Made by a program: the position numbers and the translations under genes. Positions 62,095 to 64,000 of a stretch of 64,000 nucleotides of DNA are shown piece by piece. The notes below the pieces were generated by a model that ran no database searches, was not told where the DNA came from, and saw only the letters and a list, made by a program, of their open reading frames with translations. Numbering within the stretch: the first letter of the stretch is position 1; each line of letters begins with the position of its first letter. This stretch comes from Bacteroidota bacterium (GTDB lineage: Bacteria > Bacteroidota > Bacteroidia > Bacteroidales > CAIXZF01): positions 1-64,000 of the forward strand of contig JAKLIX010000013.1 of assembly GCA_022709385.1 (NCBI GenBank), written 5' to 3'.

Positions 62095-63192
62095 TCAGTT
62101 TTTCAGGGTAAAGCGTTTGCCCGGCAGGGCGCTGACCAGGTTTTTCATCTCGAGTTCCAGCAGCACCGCCGACATTTTCGAGATGGTGTAGCCACTGACC
62201 ATACACAGCAGATCGATTCCCGATTCCCCGTTTTCCTGCAGGATTTTCACCACGTATTCCTCATCCTGGCCCAGGTTTAAGAGCAATTCGGTTTGTACGG
62301 GGCGCATGATTTTATTCTGCTTCACCCAGTTCATCAGTTCGGGAAGGGCTTCGGGAGCGGGAAGCAGGGCGGCACGGTTCGAGGAGACAAGATAATGGCA
62401 GCCATCCGACATGGGATCGCCCCAGCGGCCGGGAACGACAAACACATCGCGGTTGTATGAATTGGCCAGACCGGCCGTGATCAGCGCGCCTCCACCCCGG
62501 GCTGCTTCCACCACGATCACACAATCCGACAAGCCTGCGATGATCCTGTTTCTTTTCGGGAAGTTCTCCTTGTCGGGATTGGTGCCGGTGAAATAATCAC
62601 TCAGCAGGGCACCGCCGGATTCTATCATCTTGATTGCAAGCTGTTTATTTGCAGGAGGATAAATCCTGTCGAGCCCGTGCGCCAGTACCCCTGCTGTTGG
62701 TAAACCAGCGGTCAGCGCCGACCGGTGCGAAACCGTATCAATACCGTAAGCCAGGCCGCTGACAATCAGGGGACGATGCTCCCTGATCCCCTCTACCAGC
62801 GCCTGGCAGGATCTGATCCCGTAGTCCGTCGCTCTGCGCGTCCCGACCACCGCCACAACCACGGCAGTATCCAGGTTCACTTCACCCCGGCAAAACAACA
62901 CCAGGGGCGCATCTGCGCATTGCTTCAACCTGAATGGATAACACTCACTCTCATAAGTCATTACACGTATCCCCGCCTTTGCGGCATAGGCCAATTCCCG
63001 CTCCGCAGCTTCCAGCATTTGCTGGCGGGCAACACGGTTTGCCAGACAATCACCAATACCCGGAATCTTTTGCAAAGTGCCCCTTTTTTCATGAAACACC
63101 GCTTCCGCATTACCGCAATAGGCAATCAACCTGCGGGCGGTTATGTCCCCGATTCCCGGAACCATTTTTAAAGCAAGCAGATATTTTAGCAT
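62095..63192 (-). CDS. dprA: DNA processing protein DprA
   Basis: 365 residues counted from the ATG at 63192, which has a perfect AGGAGGT 5 bases upstream, rare in this window. A helix-hairpin-helix/SAM-like start (MVPGIGDITARRLI) precedes the Rossmann fold: VGTRRATDYG, VSGLAYGIDTVSHRSAL, FPKRNRIIAGLSD and ARGGGALITAGLAN. A C-terminal winged helix ends the protein. It loads RecA on incoming single-stranded DNA. An ATG at 63219 is possible but less likely. Confidence 0.96.
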   Translation of the reverse strand: MLKYLLALKMVPGIGDITARRLIAYCGNAEAVFHEKRGTLQKIPGIGDCLANRVARQQMLEAAERELAYAAKAGIRVMTYESECYPFRLKQCADAPLVLFCRGEVNLDTAVVVAVVGTRRATDYGIRSCQALVEGIREHRPLIVSGLAYGIDTVSHRSALTAGLPTAGVLAHGLDRIYPPANKQLAIKMIESGGALLSDYFTGTNPDKENFPKRNRIIAGLSDCVIVVEAARGGGALITAGLANSYNRDVFVVPGRWGDPMSDGCHYLVSSNRAALLPAPEALPELMNWVKQNKIMRPVQTELLLNLGQDEEYVVKILQENGESGIDLLCMVSGYTISKMSAVLLELEMKNLVSALPGKRFTLKN

Positions 63193-63203
63193 CTTTACCT
63201 CCT
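63186..63203 (-). promoter_or_regulatory. Strong Shine-Dalgarno before dprA
   Basis: The minus strand reads AGGAGGT, then 4-5 bases, then ATG. It fixes the dprA start and stands out because most genes here lack such a site. Confidence 0.7.
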
Positions 63204-63263
63204 GTTTATTTTGATGCATTTTTTTCGTAAACCGGAAAAAATTGCCTCGATATTTTTAGAAAA

Positions 63264-64000
63264 ATGTTGAAAAAGGTGCTGATATCACCCCTCGACTGGG
63301 GTCTCGGACATGCAAGCCGCTGTATTCCGCTGATCAGGAAACTGCAGGCATTTTCCTGCGAGGTGATTCTTGCCAGCTCCGGAGATGCCCTGACGATGCT
63401 GCTGTCAGAATTTCCCGATCTGTACTGTATCTCCCTTCCAGACAGCAACATACGCTATTCTTCCCGCCTGCTTACTTACCCGGCCCTGCTGTTGCAGCTG
63501 CCCCGGCTGGCTCAACAGCTGAAACGGGAAAATGAAATTACAAGGGATATCGTCAGGGATCACCGGATCGATGCGATCATCTCCGACAATCGCTACGGGG
63601 TTTACCATCCCGGGATCCCGTCTGTGTTGATGACCCATCAGCTTGAGATCCGTTCACCGCTGGGCCATCCTTTGTTTAAAGGGCTGATCCGTAAGCTCCA
63701 TGCCGGCCTGATCTCCCGTTTCGACCAATGCTGGATCCCCGACTTCCCCGGCAGCTTAAACCTCTCGGGAGCGCTGTCGCATGGTTTCCCGCTTCCGGAA
63801 AACTATCATTATATCGGTCCGCTGAGCAGATTCAGACCGGGCAGGGCTTCACCGGACAATACAGCTAAAACAATCACCGTGCTGCTTTCCGGTCCGGAAC
63901 CCCAGCGAAGCCGGCTGGAGGCTATCCTGCTGCCGCAATGCAGGGAACTCGGTCTTCCGGTCAGCTTTATCAGAGGCAGGCCTAGTACTGTGGATAACCT
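63264..64000 (+). CDS. Glycosyltransferase (MurG/GT28-like), cut by the window end
   Basis: At least 245 residues; the frame is open to the last base. The N-terminus MLKKVLISPLDWGLGHASRCIPLIRKL has the GxGHxxR loop of MurG-like GT-B enzymes. IISDNRYGVYHPGIPSVLMTHQLE fits the acceptor domain. VLLSGPEPQR begins the donor-binding half. The specificity is unknown. The C-terminal donor motif lies beyond the window. Confidence 0.85.
   Translation, partial: MLKKVLISPLDWGLGHASRCIPLIRKLQAFSCEVILASSGDALTMLLSEFPDLYCISLPDSNIRYSSRLLTYPALLLQLPRLAQQLKRENEITRDIVRDHRIDAIISDNRYGVYHPGIPSVLMTHQLEIRSPLGHPLFKGLIRKLHAGLISRFDQCWIPDFPGSLNLSGALSHGFPLPENYHYIGPLSRFRPGRASPDNTAKTITVLLSGPEPQRSRLEAILLPQCRELGLPVSFIRGRPSTVDN

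Overview
The window looks like chromosome from an uncultured or little-studied member of the Bacteroidota (Bacteroidales-like). Five things point there. At least 14 gene starts are preceded by the Bacteroidetes -7 promoter element TAnnTTTG. Shine-Dalgarno sequences are mostly absent. Two large secreted proteins end in type IX secretion (T9SS) sorting domains. There is a GldN-like lipoprotein. Several families are typical of the phylum: an outer-membrane protein of the DUF5686 type, an HU-CCDC81/SPOR fusion, bacterial GH3, and a four-helix-bundle protein. No complete tRNA or rRNA, CRISPR array, phage or transposase gene was seen.

Layout. 1-300: three tandem 103-bp repeats that resemble the 5' part of a tRNA. 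0.45-10.4 kb: trxB, a DedA-type protein, purL, two tandem paralogous membrane proteins and a long-chain acyl-CoA synthetase. 10.4-12.2 kb (minus): amn-holA. 12.4-16.7 kb: a secreted beta-helix protein and a repeat-rich T9SS cargo protein with dockerin-like and cohesin-like parts. 16.7-25.6 kb: ispE diverging from a GH3-family gene around a perfect 50-bp palindrome, then a deoxynucleoside kinase, kdsB, an HU-CCDC81/SPOR protein, trmB, an alkyltransferase-like protein and an unusual receiver/PEP-synthase-like protein. 25.6-28.6 kb: an RSH-type HD hydrolase, a GldN-like lipoprotein, and a compact element made of a four-helix-bundle gene between perfect 62-bp inverted repeats.

27.8-45.1 kb is a surface-glycan locus, almost all on the minus strand. 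It has seven glycosyltransferases, three methyltransferases, an RmlD-like reductase, a B12-binding radical SAM enzyme, the two halves of a Wzm/Wzt ABC exporter about 11 kb apart, and a carrier protein/MBOAT/SGNH acyl-transfer module that resembles DltC-DltB-DltD. An AT-rich island starts near 40.6 kb and ends inside the next gene, a 1868-residue T9SS protein (45.3-50.9 kb). The 5' part of that gene is AT-rich and the 3' part GC-rich.

51.1-55.6 kb is a translation cluster: rplM-rpsI-rpsB-tsf, then pyrH and frr. 55.6-64 kb holds a SPASM radical SAM enzyme with a DUF5686 outer-membrane protein, a CHAD protein, MazG-like, dtd, rsgA, a small cupin, dprA and a glycosyltransferase cut off by the window end. 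The best leads for something undescribed are the inverted-repeat/four-helix-bundle element, the Dlt-like module without an activating ligase, the ispE/GH3 palindrome, and the composition break inside the giant secreted protein.
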